64,000 bases of DNA, taken from positions 134,733,741-134,797,740 of the forward strand of contig CM041465.1 of the NCBI GenBank assembly GCA_023213395.1, in the 5' to 3' direction. Every line of letters begins with the position of its first letter. The stretch's first letter is position 1. Positions 11,760 to 22,550 of the stretch are shown in pieces. The notes below the pieces were generated by a model. That model was given only the letters and a program-made list of their open reading frames with translations. It did not search any database and had not been told where the DNA came from. The translations under genes were made by a program, and so were the position numbers. This DNA comes from Cycas panzhihuaensis. Taxonomy: Eukaryota; Cycadophyta.

Positions 11760-13105
11760 ATTATATATAGGAGTACATTTTTAAGATGATAATCCGAGAA
11801 AGGTTCAAGGTTGGATTGGATGGGTTGAGACAAGGCAGTAAGAATAGGTCCAAAGTGAGGATAAGAGGGAAGCAAATGTTGCCATTCAGAATATGGATTA
11901 AGTGTGGTGGTGAGAAAAGATGCTAAAGATAAGGTGGGAGGTCAACTGAGGAAATCAACAACTTTGTTGGAAACTCCTTTTTTGTATTTAATGACAACTT
12001 GGAATTGTTGAATATAAGAAGTCCACTTAACATGTCTATGTTCTTGGATTTTGGATTGTGAGTTAAGAAACTGTAGTGGTTGATGATTTGTATGAACAAT
12101 GGTTTCATTGCCGAGGAGAAAGTGTCTCCAATGATGCAGGGCTTGGACAAGGGCATAAAATTCTTTGTCATAAGTGTTGTAATTGAGTTTGGCCTGGGAA
12201 AAGGTTTCAGAATGGTAAGCAATAGGATGTCCTCCCTACTTAAAGAACAACGCCAAGGGCAAATTGGGAAGCATCGGTTTCTAGTTCAAAGGGTTGAGAG
12301 AATTCGAGAAGATGAAGAACGAGTGCTGTGCAGAGGGCAATCTTTAGTTTCTGAAAAGCTGATTTGGCAGAAGAGTTCCAGACAAAAGTTGTGGAATTTT
12401 TGGTAAGAATATTAAGAGGATGAGCAATGCTAGAAAAGTGAGAGATGATTTTTCTATAAAAGTTTACAAAACCAAGAAAACTTTTGAGTTCAGTTAAGGA
12501 AGAAGGAGTTGGCCATTGTTGAATCACTCGGACCTTATTTGGATCAACATGAATGCCATTCTTGTCAATGATAAATCCTAGATAGGAGATAGAGTCTTGT
12601 GCAAAAGAACACTTTTTAAATTTGGCTTTAAGTTGATGCTGATGTAACAAAGCCATGACAGTATTGACATGTTGCAGATTTTTGTCCAAATTTTTGTTGA
12701 AGACCAAAATATCATCAAGGTAGGCAATGACAAATTTCCCTAAATGAGGGCGAAAAATATCATTGATGAGTCGCATAAAAGTAGCAGGAGCATTAGTTAG
12801 ACCAAAGGGCATGATTATTCATAAAGGCCATTCTGCGTCTTGAAGGCTATCTTCCACGTATCTTGAGCGTTGACCCGTACTTGATGATATCCAGAAGCCA
12901 AATCAATCTTTGTAAAATATATGGCTCCTTTAAGACGTTTTAATAAATCATTGATACAAGGCAATGGGTACTGATTCTTAACAGTGATTTTGTTTAAGGC
13001 TCGGTAATCAAGACACAAATGCCATTCTTTATCCTTTTTTGGAATGAGAATTGCAGGTGAACCACAAGGAGAACAACTATGTTGAATTTTACTGTCATCG
13101 ATCAA
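11760..13105 (-). pseudogene. RLG-C reverse transcriptase and RNase H
   Basis: RT blocks are clear: SPAILIPKKDKEWHLCLDYR, YPLPCINDLLKRL, FTKIDLASGYHQVRV, then MPFGLTNAPATFMRLIND, the catalytic VIAYLDDILVF, SYLGFIIDKNGI, and the connection region ending LETDASQFALGVVL (RNase H start). A short lesion at 12812-12816 splits the two RT frames just before the M-P-F-G block. RNase H continues degraded in 11923-12240. Confidence 0.88.
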
Positions 13106-13884
13106 CTATCTTAGTTGTCTTTCCAATTCAGCACGAGTGAGTGGAGTCGTGCGATAAGGAACCTGATTGAGAAGTGAGGAACTTGGAACAAGGTTGATAG
13201 AATGTTGCATAGCATGGATGGGAGGTAATCCCTTAGGTTTTGCAAAAATATCAGAGTACGCATCTAAAAGAGATTTTATTGCTTTAGGAGGCATCTTATT
13301 ACAATTATCTTTTTCTGCTTGATGGATTATACAAAGTGCCATTTGCTTGGATGTATTTGCAAGTTTGACTATAGGATTTCCTGTGATGATCGCCAAGAAT
13401 GGAGAAGCATTGTCTATAGACGTCAGTTTGTATGCTTTTCCATTCTTATGCAGCGTATAGGTATTGTGATACCCATCATATAATGCTCGTTGATCATGCT
13501 GACAAGGTCGCCCCAAGGGAATGTCGCTGTAGTCCATAGGAGTTACATCACAATCAACAGTGTCCAGAAATGGTGGAATGGCAAACGTAATAGTGCGCAT
13601 TTATCAACCACTGTTGTATGTCCATTAGCCTTTACCCATTCAAGAGTATAAGGCTTAGGGTGTGGCTTGGTCACCAATTGTAGAGAATCCACTATCAATT
13701 GAGAAATCAAATTCTTCATACTTCCATTATCAATGATGTAGAGAGCTAATTGGTTCTTAATTTGGCAATTTTGTGTGAAAACCTTTTCTCGCTGAGAAGC
13801 AGAATATTCATTTGTCATTAACACAAGATGTGGATCTGGGCCCTGTAGATTAGGTAACTCGATGATTTCAGTGGATTTTGTCAT
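13106..13884 (-). pseudogene. RLG-C protease and PR-RT linker
   Basis: The protease region has LALYIIDNGSMKNLIS, where D-N-G replaces the usual D-G/S-G, and KPYTLEWVKANGHTTV as in chromovirus PR. The linker reads PKAIKSLLDAYSDIFAKPKGLPP, the usual lead-in to gypsy RT, and ends PLTRAELERQLR. Two overlapping frames show at least one frameshift near 13545-13600. Confidence 0.82.
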
Positions 13885-13902
13885 AGTCTGGTGTTCGGCA
13901 AC

Positions 13903-14737
13903 CTAGGTACAAGGTTTTTGTTGTGCTCGACATTTAGCATCTAAATGGCCTTGGCTCTTGTGAAAAGAACAATAGTTTCTCATAGTACTTGTCTGTGGCA
14001 GGTTAAATGTCTTGGATGTAGATGCAGATGCTGGAGGTGGCCGAGGTCTTCGCTGTAGCTTAGCTTCAATTTTGAGAGCAAATTGATAAGTTGCTTCAAG
14101 TGTAGGGATTTGGAGAAGATCCATTTCTCGCTGCAGAGATGAAAAAAGTCCTCTAATAAATTTCAATTTGAGAATGTGGTCAGGGTCAAAAATTTCTAAC
14201 CGGATAGAGAGTTTGACGAACTCATCAATATATTACTGCATTATTTGGCTTGCCACTTGTTAGAGATGAAGCCATCGTGTAGTGAGTCCATCGATGTATC
14301 CCAAGAGATAAAATCGATTGTGAACCACATTTTTGAATTCTATCCATGAAATAAAGGGTTTATCACGGAAGTATGATTGCCACCGTTTTAGTGCCTGTTC
14401 TACCATGTGTACCTCGACGACCATTTCTTTTTGTGCTTCTGTAAGTTGCTGTGTTTTGAAATAGGCTTCTAGTCTTTGAAGCCATGCATTTAATTTCTTT
14501 GCATTCATTGTACCTTCAAAAAGTGGGATACTGATTTTAGCATCCAATTTGAATGGAGTGGATTGAATCAGAATGATTGTTGGAACATTTTGTTGATGCA
14601 ATATTTGTTAAAACAGTCATCATGCTGGTAACCAAATTTTGTTGAAAAGTTTGAGCATCCTAACGTTGTTCTCGAAGCTCCTGTGTCAAAAGTTCGGTGA
14701 TGTTGGGATGTCATCAATCTTCTTGATTAGGAGACAT
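13903..14737 (-). pseudogene. RLG-C gag
   Basis: The likely start is the ATG at plus 14735-14737, because the same start context opens gag in RLG-C2 (56238 on). An early in-frame TGA follows after about seven codons. The retrotransposon gag domain is seen in SIPLFEGTMNAKKLNAWLQR and ALKRWQSYFRDKPFISWIEF. The C-terminal part has a truncated knuckle (YCSFHKSQGHLDAKC). Confidence 0.8.
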
Positions 14738-14770
14738 GATTGTATGTGGGGTACACTTGCCTTTTGGGAA

Positions 14771-14990
14771 GGGTTTATGACAATATGCTCGATGTGAAGA
14801 AGATGTGTGGGGTACGCCTGCTTGTGAAGAGGGCTTATGGCAATATACCCAAGAAGATATTTAATAAATGCTTTTGCTCGTGAAAAGAACAGTTTGAATG
14901 GGGTACGCCTGCCTATTTAAGAGGGCTTATGGCAATATGCCCAAGAGATTTAAAAAAATGGCTGCCTGTGAAGAGGGCTTCTAGTTTTCT
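14771..14990 (-). repeat. Tandem leader repeat with quasi-palindrome, upstream of RLG-C gag
   Basis: GGGCTTATGGCAATATGCCC or a close variant occurs at 14771-14790, 14831-14850 and 14923-14942, with a truncated fourth near 14976. Each is linked to a GGGGTACGCCTGCC block. One copy is present in sense orientation in RLG-C2 at 56183-56202. Confidence 0.85.
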
Positions 14991-15005
14991 TTTTCACATA
15001 CAATA

Positions 15006-15059
<54 letters not shown>

Positions 15060-15694
15060 TGTATATATATGTAGGAACTTTATGTATGAATGTATAAGGT
15101 GCAGACAGAACAAGAAAATTGCAAAATTTTCTCAGAAAGTACCGATTCGTACAACTGTACGGTCATACAGAATTGTACGGTCGAAAAGTGAAGTGGGTAT
15201 CAAAAGAAAGAGAATTCAGGCGCCTTTCAGGATCTGCAGACAGTTTTGCAATCTGAGTTTTTGTTGAGGCGATATTCACTGCTGAATGTATTTTGCGGCT
15301 AGGGTTTGATGGCTTTTTCTACTCTCTTTTGAAAAAAAATCACCAAATTTTATGAAGCAAATCTATACTCAAAGGTTATATCTACTCATAACAAAGATTT
15401 TGAGAGTGATTTGAAGATGTTTGGTTGAAAATTTTGGAAGAAATTTGTGTTTGAAGCCTTGCACTTGCGCCCTTTATTTTTCCACTTTTTCCTCAATTTC
15501 TAATAAGATTTGGACTTTGACCCTTTGGAGTAGTGTGTTGCTCTTGTCCCTGTGCTCCTTCTAGTGAAGTTTCGTCGAATTTTGAGCACTTTGATTTTCG
15601 TCCGTACAATTCCATACAATATTCGTATGACCGTCCGTTGACCTTTGCAATGCTAGAAATATTCTTCCTAGGTCATTTCCCTAGAGACTGACTA
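14991..15694 (-). other. RLG-C leader with GTACGG sites
   Basis: No coding homology. GTACGG-type sites lie at 15146-15184 and 15600-15645. A block at 15564-15606 matches the leader of the copia element RLC-E2. Confidence 0.6.
15004..15076. repeat. Microsatellite (TA)n(TATG)n
   Basis: A run of TA dinucleotides passes into TATG tetranucleotides and back. The 112-codon frame across it is an artefact of the repeat. Confidence 0.95.
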
Positions 15695-15707
15695 GGCTCT
15701 AATACCA
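15695..15707 (-). promoter_or_regulatory. RLG-C primer binding site
   Basis: The minus strand reads TGGTATTAGAGCC, one base off the tRNA-Met-type TGGTATCAGAGC, two bases from the LTR. Confidence 0.82.
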
Positions 15708-15709
15708 AT

Positions 15710-16040
15710 TGATATGATTCTTAACTTAGCCCTCCTTGCTTTTTGGACTCAAAACGTACATAAGAGCAGTAGGTCCTTCAGGTCTTAGAGTTTTCTTCAA
15801 GAGAAACATAACCTGAATAGAGCTAGAGGAGAGGGTAAGAAAGAATGCCTCTTTTCTTCATTCATTCCTTTGTGAATTGTACATCTTTATACAAGCTCAA
15901 GTTAGTTTGTATGTAAGACATGTGTTACCTGCATACCTAATAATTAGGTCCCTCAAGTGACTTTTATAATGTTGTATATAATTGGGTACTTAAGTACCTT
16001 TTACAATATTTAGAGAATAACATTAGGATTAAACTCATCA
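15710..16040 (-). repeat. RLG-C 5' LTR (331 bp)
   Basis: Starts TGATATG on the plus strand and ends AACTCATCA. Near-identical layout to 10081-10415 with scattered substitutions and short indels. Confidence 0.92.
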
Positions 16041-16045
16041 AATAT

Positions 16046-17440
16046 TGATGTTGGTTTTCAAAGACAGAGCAAGGTCAACTATGCTTTGATGTCAAATGTT
16101 TTAAACATTGATGAACCCTAGTTTAATCATAGGCTTGACAAACATAAGGCTTGACTTGTAGCCAAGGGATATGTACAAATTGAAGGTATAGGTTTTGAAA
16201 AAACTTTTGCACCTGTAGCCAAAATGACTACCATTTGAATGTTGGTAAATCTTGCATCTCATTTTGGTTGGGAACTTCACTAGATGGATGGTAAGGTTAC
16301 TTTCCTCTATGGCATTCTTGATGAGGAGGTCTATTTGCAGTAGCCTGAAGGTTTTGCACAAGTTGGTAAGGAGTGACTTGTATGTAGATTGAAGAAAGCC
16401 TTATATCAGCTCAAATAGGTGCCGAGGATGTGGTATTCATTCATTGATGACTACTTCGTTTCTTCACGGTTCACTAGATGTGTATTAGATCACAATTTGC
16501 ATGCAAAACGGGAGGATGGCGAGATATTCATAATTCTCCTCTATGTTGATGACTTCATTATTTTTAGGAGTAATACTTTTCAGATCAACTATCTCAAGAA
16601 GCAACTTTCTAATGCTTTTGTGATGTCTAGTCTAGGCTTTCTACTTTACTATCTTGGTATGAAGTTTTGGCAAAAAAGGTGACAACATCTTTGTATCTCA
16701 GTCCAAATATGCATATAGCCTATTGAGACGTTTCTATATGGAGGATTGAAAACTAATGGCTACCATGATGGAAGTAGGTCTTAGATTGACTAAGGAAGTT
16801 GATGATGGGACTGCTGATGGTACTTTGTATAGGCAGTTAGTGGGTAGTCTCATCTACCTTCCTGCCACTAGGCTTGGCAGTAGTTATGCTGTTGGTGTTA
16901 TTGCCCGATTTATGAGTGCTCCATCCATCTCTCATTAGAAGTCAATAGAGCGCACGCTGAGATATGTTAAAGGCTCTATCAAAGTTGGGCTTTTGTTCTC
17001 TAGAGCTGATGATTCAGATTGTAGTGTTTTATAAACTTAGATTGGGTAGGAGATTTTGATGATAGGAAATCTACATCAGGATATGTGTTTGCATCTAGTT
17101 TTGGTATGATCTATTGGTGTAGTAGGAAACAAGTTGTAATCTCTGTCTTTCGCTAAAGTAGAGTATAAGACAATAGTTGTAGCCACTTGTGAAGCAATCT
17201 GGCTAAGGAGGCTACTTGGTCGCTTTGGACGTCTGTAGGATGATCCTACACCATTGTTTTGTGACAATCAAAGTGCAATCCAACTTTCAAAAAATATAGT
17301 CTTCCACGCTAGGACAAAGCATGCAGAAGTTCATCATCAAGAGTAGGTGCAGTGTAGAGTAGTTGAGTTGGTCTATTGTTCAAGTAAGGATCAACTTACC
17401 GATATTCTCACTAAGGCATTGAATTATGAGAAGTTTGAGA
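16046..17440 (+). pseudogene. RLC-B reverse transcriptase and RNase H
   Basis: The copia RT is recognisable: LVAKGYVQIEGIGFEKTFAP, EEVYLQ then TAG then PEGF, LKKALYQLK then TAG, and the catalytic LLYVDDFIIF at about 16536-16566. RNase H follows with LVGSLIYLPATRLG, DWVGDFDDRKSTSGYVF and SRKQVV. The terminal HARTKHAEVHH region reaches to about 17440. Most stops sit where relatives have Gln or Trp. Confidence 0.85.
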
Positions 17441-17493
17441 AATTTAGAAAGCTCTTATTTGAGAGAGATAATGGACTACACATTCTAAGGGGG

Positions 17494-17922
17494 TGTTAGA
17501 AATAATGTCTATTTCATACTCCTTTTTTAGTTCGAGTTGACTGATGAGTTACATTAGGTAAGTCCTCTCATGAGTTGTATATCCATTTTTTTTTTAACAT
17601 TTGAGAGTATGCACATGTTGTAATCGATAGTCTCTCACATGCAACAACATGCATGAGTTGTATTTGTTGTTTACTTTATTTCTGCTTTACTCTTTTCTCT
17701 CACTCTCATTATGTATGAGAGTTGATCGTACTCTCTTGTATTATGCAAGGATTCACCTTCGAAGGTTCGAGCAACATTTGTTTGCCTTGGAGAATATATT
17801 GGTGAGAGTTCATTATATACGTTGTAGTCTAATACAAGACTTTCGTATTTTTATATGTCATTATGCAAACATGTTCTTGTTTTTCTGCCATATTTTTGTT
17901 GTTTTCATTATGATTTCAAATA
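17494..17922 (+). repeat. RLC-B 3' LTR (429 bp)
   Basis: Begins TGTTAGAAATAATG right after the polypurine tract and ends TTTCAAATA, matching the 5' LTR without its 160-bp duplication. Confidence 0.9.
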
Positions 17923-17927
17923 ATTTG

Positions 17928-19222
17928 TACGTAGTTTTTAATGATTTCATTTGAAGTTTCAACTTGTCTATTGGCCCTTACATAATAAAGGATGGATGTT
18001 AGCTCTTTAATTACTTTGTTGACGAAATGTCCCCCTTAGTCATATACGAGTTCAAGTAAACAACTGAATCTCATAATAATTGCCTTGTACAAGAATTTGG
18101 TGGTACTTTCTACATTTACTTGACATACTAGATGTGATGCTACCGACTTTGTCATATAATCTATGGTGACTAGAATAAGTTGTGCTTGGGATCTCTAGGT
18201 TGCTAATCAAATGGGGCTAATAAAATCTAACCTTGACTTCTTGAATGGTGCCATTGGTAGTGTGGGATTTAGGGGTTGGAAGTTCTTTTAGTTGGGTTTC
18301 CTCATTTGCTAGTAGTAATCACATCTCTTCACCCATTTCTGAGCTTCTTCATATATGGATGGCTGCCATAGTTTAGCATTGAGAGTTTTACAGATTGTCG
18401 TATCTTGCCATTGTGGCCTCCCAAGATTCTTTCATGCCCTTGGGAAGCAATTTGGGAAACTTCATGGAGTGCAATGCATCGTTGCAATGTCATCGGGTCC
18501 TATTGAATACAATTCTCCCTAGATTAATTGGTACAGTATAACTTTATGAGCCAGATGTTGTTTAGCTCAGTCTAACTTAGGTGGCATTTCCTCTATTAAC
18601 AAATCCTTTGGTATACCCTCATACGATTCAATTGTTGTTGCTTCAATTTTGAACAAGCATGCATATGGAAACTCATCATTTATACCTATAGCTTTTTCCC
18701 CATTAGTAATTCTTAATAGTTTACCACGAAGACTGTGCTTTTCTTGACTCTACAATGATTTCGAAGGTAAATTGTTGAAGTAGCTTTATCCATTTGCTAA
18801 TACTCCCTCTCATTAATGGTTTGTTTACCAAGTACATTAGTGCTTGGTGGTCCACATATAATATGGATGGGTTTGATGGTAGGTAATGCTAAATTTTTCG
18901 AGCATTTAAACCATTCCCAAGGCGTTTGTCTTCATCACCAAGTAGTTTTGTTTTGCCTTGGTTAGTTTCCCGCTAGTGAATGAGATTGGACGATCAATAT
19001 TCTTCTCACCAAGTTGGGCTAGGACACAACCAATCGCGAATTGAGAGGCATAAATATGCACATGGAACATCTTGTTTTAATTAGGGAATCGTAAGAGGGG
19101 ATAGTCGCATGTTGATGTTGATTATGGCACGTTGGTTGTCCCAAAACCACTGATTCACACCTTGATTATGTGTCCTCTTCACCATGATGTTAGCCTCCAT
19201 ATGCCTCAAGGTCCATACACCT
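17928..19222 (-). pseudogene. RLG-T integrase core and RNase H
   Basis: Minus-strand reading gives the integrase segment ILYYVRANRQVETSNEIIKN (compare the gypsy pattern Y-Y-P-Q-A-N-G-Q-A/V-E), ILVTIDYMTKSV, and a zinc-binding stretch KWVKRCDYY followed by Q-M-R-K-P-N. Further right are RNase H/connection remnants (ANGSSYFNNLP region, VYQRI-like). Stops are many. It joins 5745-6345 across RLC-B. No RT catalytic block was recognised before 19223. Confidence 0.65.
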
Positions 19223-19775
19223 TGTTGACTTGACACTGCATGTTAGCACTTCCTCATACTCACAAATGCAACATATAGAAAAGACTTTACTCAAGTATAC
19301 ACATGAACCATAGGCACATTTTGCTCATAACTTAATATTCTATTAATCAATAGTCAATTACAATGCCTAGGGAATGTCTTGCATATGGGTATGCTTGATT
19401 GCTCGGCTCATATGAAAATTAGGGTGAGAATGCCCTACTTATACCCTATTTTACAACATTTTGACCTAATAGCCATAGCTATTCCAAATTGACTTTTGAC
19501 CTTTCATAACAAAATCCAATTACAATTCATTAATCAAATTGTTTTTGTGTGACCGTGCGAACCCTTTCCATTGTAGTCATTGGGTTGGCAGAGAATCGTT
19601 TCATTTTGACTATTCATGTTCCTTGGCAACGTACTGATAGTTCCTATTACATGATACACTAGGAACCATTCCCCGAGTGCTAAATGTGTGAATTATAATC
19701 ATTCCAACAACCGATGATCAAGATTTTCACGATTTTCAATGCTCAATTTTGCCAATCAATTGTTGGAGCTATCCC
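19223..19775 (-). repeat. RLG-N2 3' LTR, outer half
   Basis: Starts TGTTGACTTGACACTG, like TGTTGACTTC in both RLG-N1 LTRs. It is cut at 19775 by RLG-D2 and resumes at 41573. Confidence 0.7.
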
Positions 19776-20265
19776 ATAAGCGAGACCATTGATAGCAATA
19801 ACAGAAAAATAGAAGATAACATTGAAAAACTACCAATAAAGTCAAAGATTTATCTAATAATTGATAATATACAAGCAATTTGGTGTGATCTTTTAGAATA
19901 TAAGCTCAATAATGATTTAAAATATGATAAGCAAGAAATATAACTTATAAATAAGTACTTGATACTTATCTTCCTCTTCAAGGTGAGGTTGCCTCCAATT
20001 ACTACAACCTTAAAGGCCGAAAATGTAGCAACTGCAATCCACAATGATGATCTCAAAAAGAGTTTGAGGATCCTTATAAATAGTTGGTGGAATTGAGCCC
20101 AAGGAAGTCGGCTAGGAGAGAGATGGAAGTTGATGAGAAATACATGTAGAAGTTGGCCAGGTAGATATCTTGAAGTCATCTATAAAGAGAAGTGAAATAC
20201 CATAAACGAAGTCGGTTGGATAACATAAATGAAGTCGGCCAGTATGAAGGAATAGGAATGCTGCA
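19776..20265 (-). repeat. RLG-D2 3' LTR (490 bp)
   Basis: Aligns ungapped at its left end with 41079 onward; the terminal TG has decayed to AT. It ends in GCTGCA. Near the right end it holds repeated GAAGTYGGCYA motifs (20104-20245). The pyrimidine run at 20266-20279 is the complement of the polypurine tract. Confidence 0.9.
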
Positions 20266-20589
20266 AATCCCTTCCCTTGAAAACATGCTTTGCCCTCAAT
20301 ATGCATAGGTAGGCCTAGATGTTGGTGAAGTCATTCTTCAGTTTCCACGTCTTCTTCGTCTAAAGATTTCCATTTTATAAAACATTCTTGAATCTTCTTA
20401 GAACGTAAATCTTTGCTTCTGATCTGGAGTATCCCTTGTGGTTCAATAACTATCTTGCCTTCATCATCTAGATTTGGAACCTCTATTTGCATCGTAATAT
20501 TTTTGCCCAACTTTCTACTTGAGGCATGAAACATGGAACATATTGTGGATTCGGCTCCCAGGAGGTAAAGTTAGTTTGTAGGCTACTTT
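20266..20589 (-). pseudogene. RLG-D2 integrase C-terminal end
   Basis: Minus frames give KLTLPPGSRIHNMFHVSCLK, the conserved end of gypsy integrase (L-P-x-x-S-x-I-H-x-V-F-H-V-S), and a chromodomain-like K-W-K-S-L-D-E-E-D. It is cut at 20589 by RLG-D1. Confidence 0.8.
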
Positions 20590-21108
20590 TGTAGCAAACC
20601 AATCTAGATCTTGGGGGAAAATAGAGCCAAACACAGAAAAGAATATACACAAGAGTAGCTTTTCTTGATATCTGAGAGTAAATATGAAAAGATGTGCAGT
20701 GATGGGGCAATATTTGAATTCAAAATATAAAGAATAATGAAGTATACAACTTACACATACACCCAAGTGAAATTCCCTCTTCTTGGTGAGGTTCCCTCTA
20801 GAATACTGTAGCCCTAAGGCCTAATTTGTAGCGGTCCCAAATCTGATTCTGATAGCCTAGAATAAGTTCCTTCATATCCTTAAATAGGTGGCTTAAATTC
20901 CCCTAGAGAACTCGGCGAGAATGAGGATGCAAGTTGACAAGAACTGGGGCTCTTTTTGGCTTATTAAGGTCAGCCAAAACCCTTTTGTTATGTCGGCCAG
21001 AATTCCTCCTTGAAGTTGGCCAAACTGGGGGAAAAAATCATTCTATTAGGTTGGCAAAATTCCTCCTAAAAGTCAGCCAGATTGGGGGAAAAAAAAGAGA
21101 ATACTTCA
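20590..21108 (-). repeat. RLG-D1 3' LTR (519 bp)
   Basis: Starts TGTAGCAAACC, ends ATACTTCA, followed by a pyrimidine run at 21109-21123 (polypurine complement). It carries several GTYGGCCA motifs between 20908 and 21090. Confidence 0.88.
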
Positions 21109-21123
21109 AGTCCCTCTCCCTCC

Positions 21124-22540
21124 AAAACATGCTTTGTCCTCAAAGCATGGGTAAATTTGGATGTTGGCGGATCAACTCTTTGGATTCCCATGTGGTGTCT
21201 TTTGGGTCAAGAGTTTTCCACTTCACGAGGTACTCTCTTATTTCCCTAGAATGCAGTTGCTTTGTTTGGACTTGTAGGATTCCTTTAGGTTCTAGAATAA
21301 CCTTGCTTTTTTCGTCCAATTTTGGAACTTCGGTTTGAGGGATGATCCCTTCTCCAAGCTTTCATTTGAGGCATGATACATGGAAACCATTATGGATGTG
21401 ACTTCCTTGAGGTAGAGCCAATTGGTGAGCTGCTTCTATGATCTTGCTAATGATCTAGTATGGTCCAAAAAATCTGGGTGCTAACTTCTGTTTATTTGTT
21501 TTCTTCAAAGTCAACTGTTTGTACTACTACAGTCTTAAGAAAACACAATCGCCAATTGAGAAGGAGCTTTCTGATCTGTGTAAGTCTGCCTGTTGCTTCA
21601 TCCGATTCCTTGCGGTGTTTAGATTGTCTTTTACTATTCGAAACATCTGATCCATTTATTCTTGCTGTTCTTGAACTGTTTGCATGTATGACAGTTTTGC
21701 CCATGTAAGGGGGGATGGTGGCTCGAACCCATATAGTGCCTAAAAGGGGGTCATCCTTGCTACTGTATGGTAAGTGGTTTTGTACCACCATTCACCCAAG
21801 TGGAGCCATTTGTGCCACTGTTGTTGCTTATCAGAGGTAAAATTTCGTAGATACCCTTTTAAGCATTTGTTCACAATTTCTGTCTAGCCATTTATTTGTG
21901 GATGATATGTTCTGCTCATGGACAACTTTGTGCTTGCCATCTTGAATAAGTCTTGCCAGAAATTGCTTGTGAACTTCAAGTCACGATTGTTAATTATGAA
22001 CTTGGGAAATTCATGTAAGTGATGTATTTCCTTCATGAAGACTTCTGCTATCTAGCTTGCTCTAGCTGTTGATTGAAGCCCCTAAAATGAGGATATTTTG
22101 TTAGCCAATCAACAACCACAAAATGGCATCCTTACCTTCCTTTGCTGGTAGGCCTGTGATGAAATCCATTGAAATTTATTCCCATTTTTGTTAGGGAATT
22201 AGCGGAGGTTAAAGTAAGCCTGGACTTTTTATGCTTTCGCTTTTGTTCCTCTTAGAAGAATCGCATTCCGATATAAATTTAAGGATGTCAACCTTCATCC
22301 CTTTCCAGAAAAGAGAGCTCTGTATTTTTTGATAAGTCTTGTCGATTCATGTGTGTCCTGTGCTTGGAATAGAGTGTGCTTCTTCTAGTAGCGTCTCCTT
22401 CACTTTTGATGAGGTAGGGATAAATATTTTCCCCTTTTGTAAGATTAGCCCTCCTTGTAGATTGTGCTTGGTATTTCCTTGATTCTTGATTTCTTCTAGT
22501 ATCTTCCTTGAGATGTGGTCATTTTGGTAGTCCTGTATTA
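21124..22540 (-). pseudogene. RLG-D1 integrase
   Basis: The C-terminal region (21160-21400) and the core are visible in minus frames: IN-type VVVDWLTKYPHFRGF near 22075-22130, and the WHKWLHLGEWWYKT region near 21790-21815. Stops and shifts break every block. Intact relatives make the cDNA-joining enzyme. Confidence 0.72.
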
Positions 22541-22550
22541 AATTGCTTGT

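Larger units (their letters stand above)
10081..16040 (-). mobile_element. RLG-C: complete defective Ty3/gypsy chromovirus-like element, TSD AATAT
   Basis: Flanked by AATAT at 10076-10080 and 16041-16045. LTRs are 10081-10415 and 15710-16040, with minus-strand ends TGATGAG and ATATCA. The order on the minus strand is LTR, primer site, leader, gag, PR, RT, RH, IN, chromodomain-like tail, LTR. It sits between integrase and RT of RLC-B. Confidence 0.92.
6346..17922 (+). mobile_element. RLC-B: complete but defective Ty1/copia element, TSD ATTTG
   Basis: It is flanked by ATTTG at 6341-6345 and 17923-17927. LTRs are at 6346-6935 and 17494-17922, with primer site, gag-PR-IN, then RT-RH and a polypurine tract CTAAGGGGG at 17485-17493. 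The interior is split between integrase and RT by RLG-C at 10081-16040. Without that insert it is about 5.6 kb, normal for a copia element. Confidence 0.92.
5537..19222 (-). mobile_element. RLG-T: old Ty3/gypsy element (Tat/Athila-like), interrupted
   Basis: Visible pieces are an LTR end (5537-5744), integrase C-terminus (5745-6345) and integrase core plus RNase H (17928-19222). They read continuously on the minus strand once RLC-B (6346-17922 plus one copy of its ATTTG duplication) is removed. At 19223 it is cut again by RLG-N2. It is the oldest layer recognised. Its LTR end and integrase tail resemble those of RLG-N1 and RLG-N2. Confidence 0.7.

Noticed and set aside
14929-15267. 112-codon plus-strand frame
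   Set aside because: Created by the TA/TATG microsatellite in the RLG-C leader.
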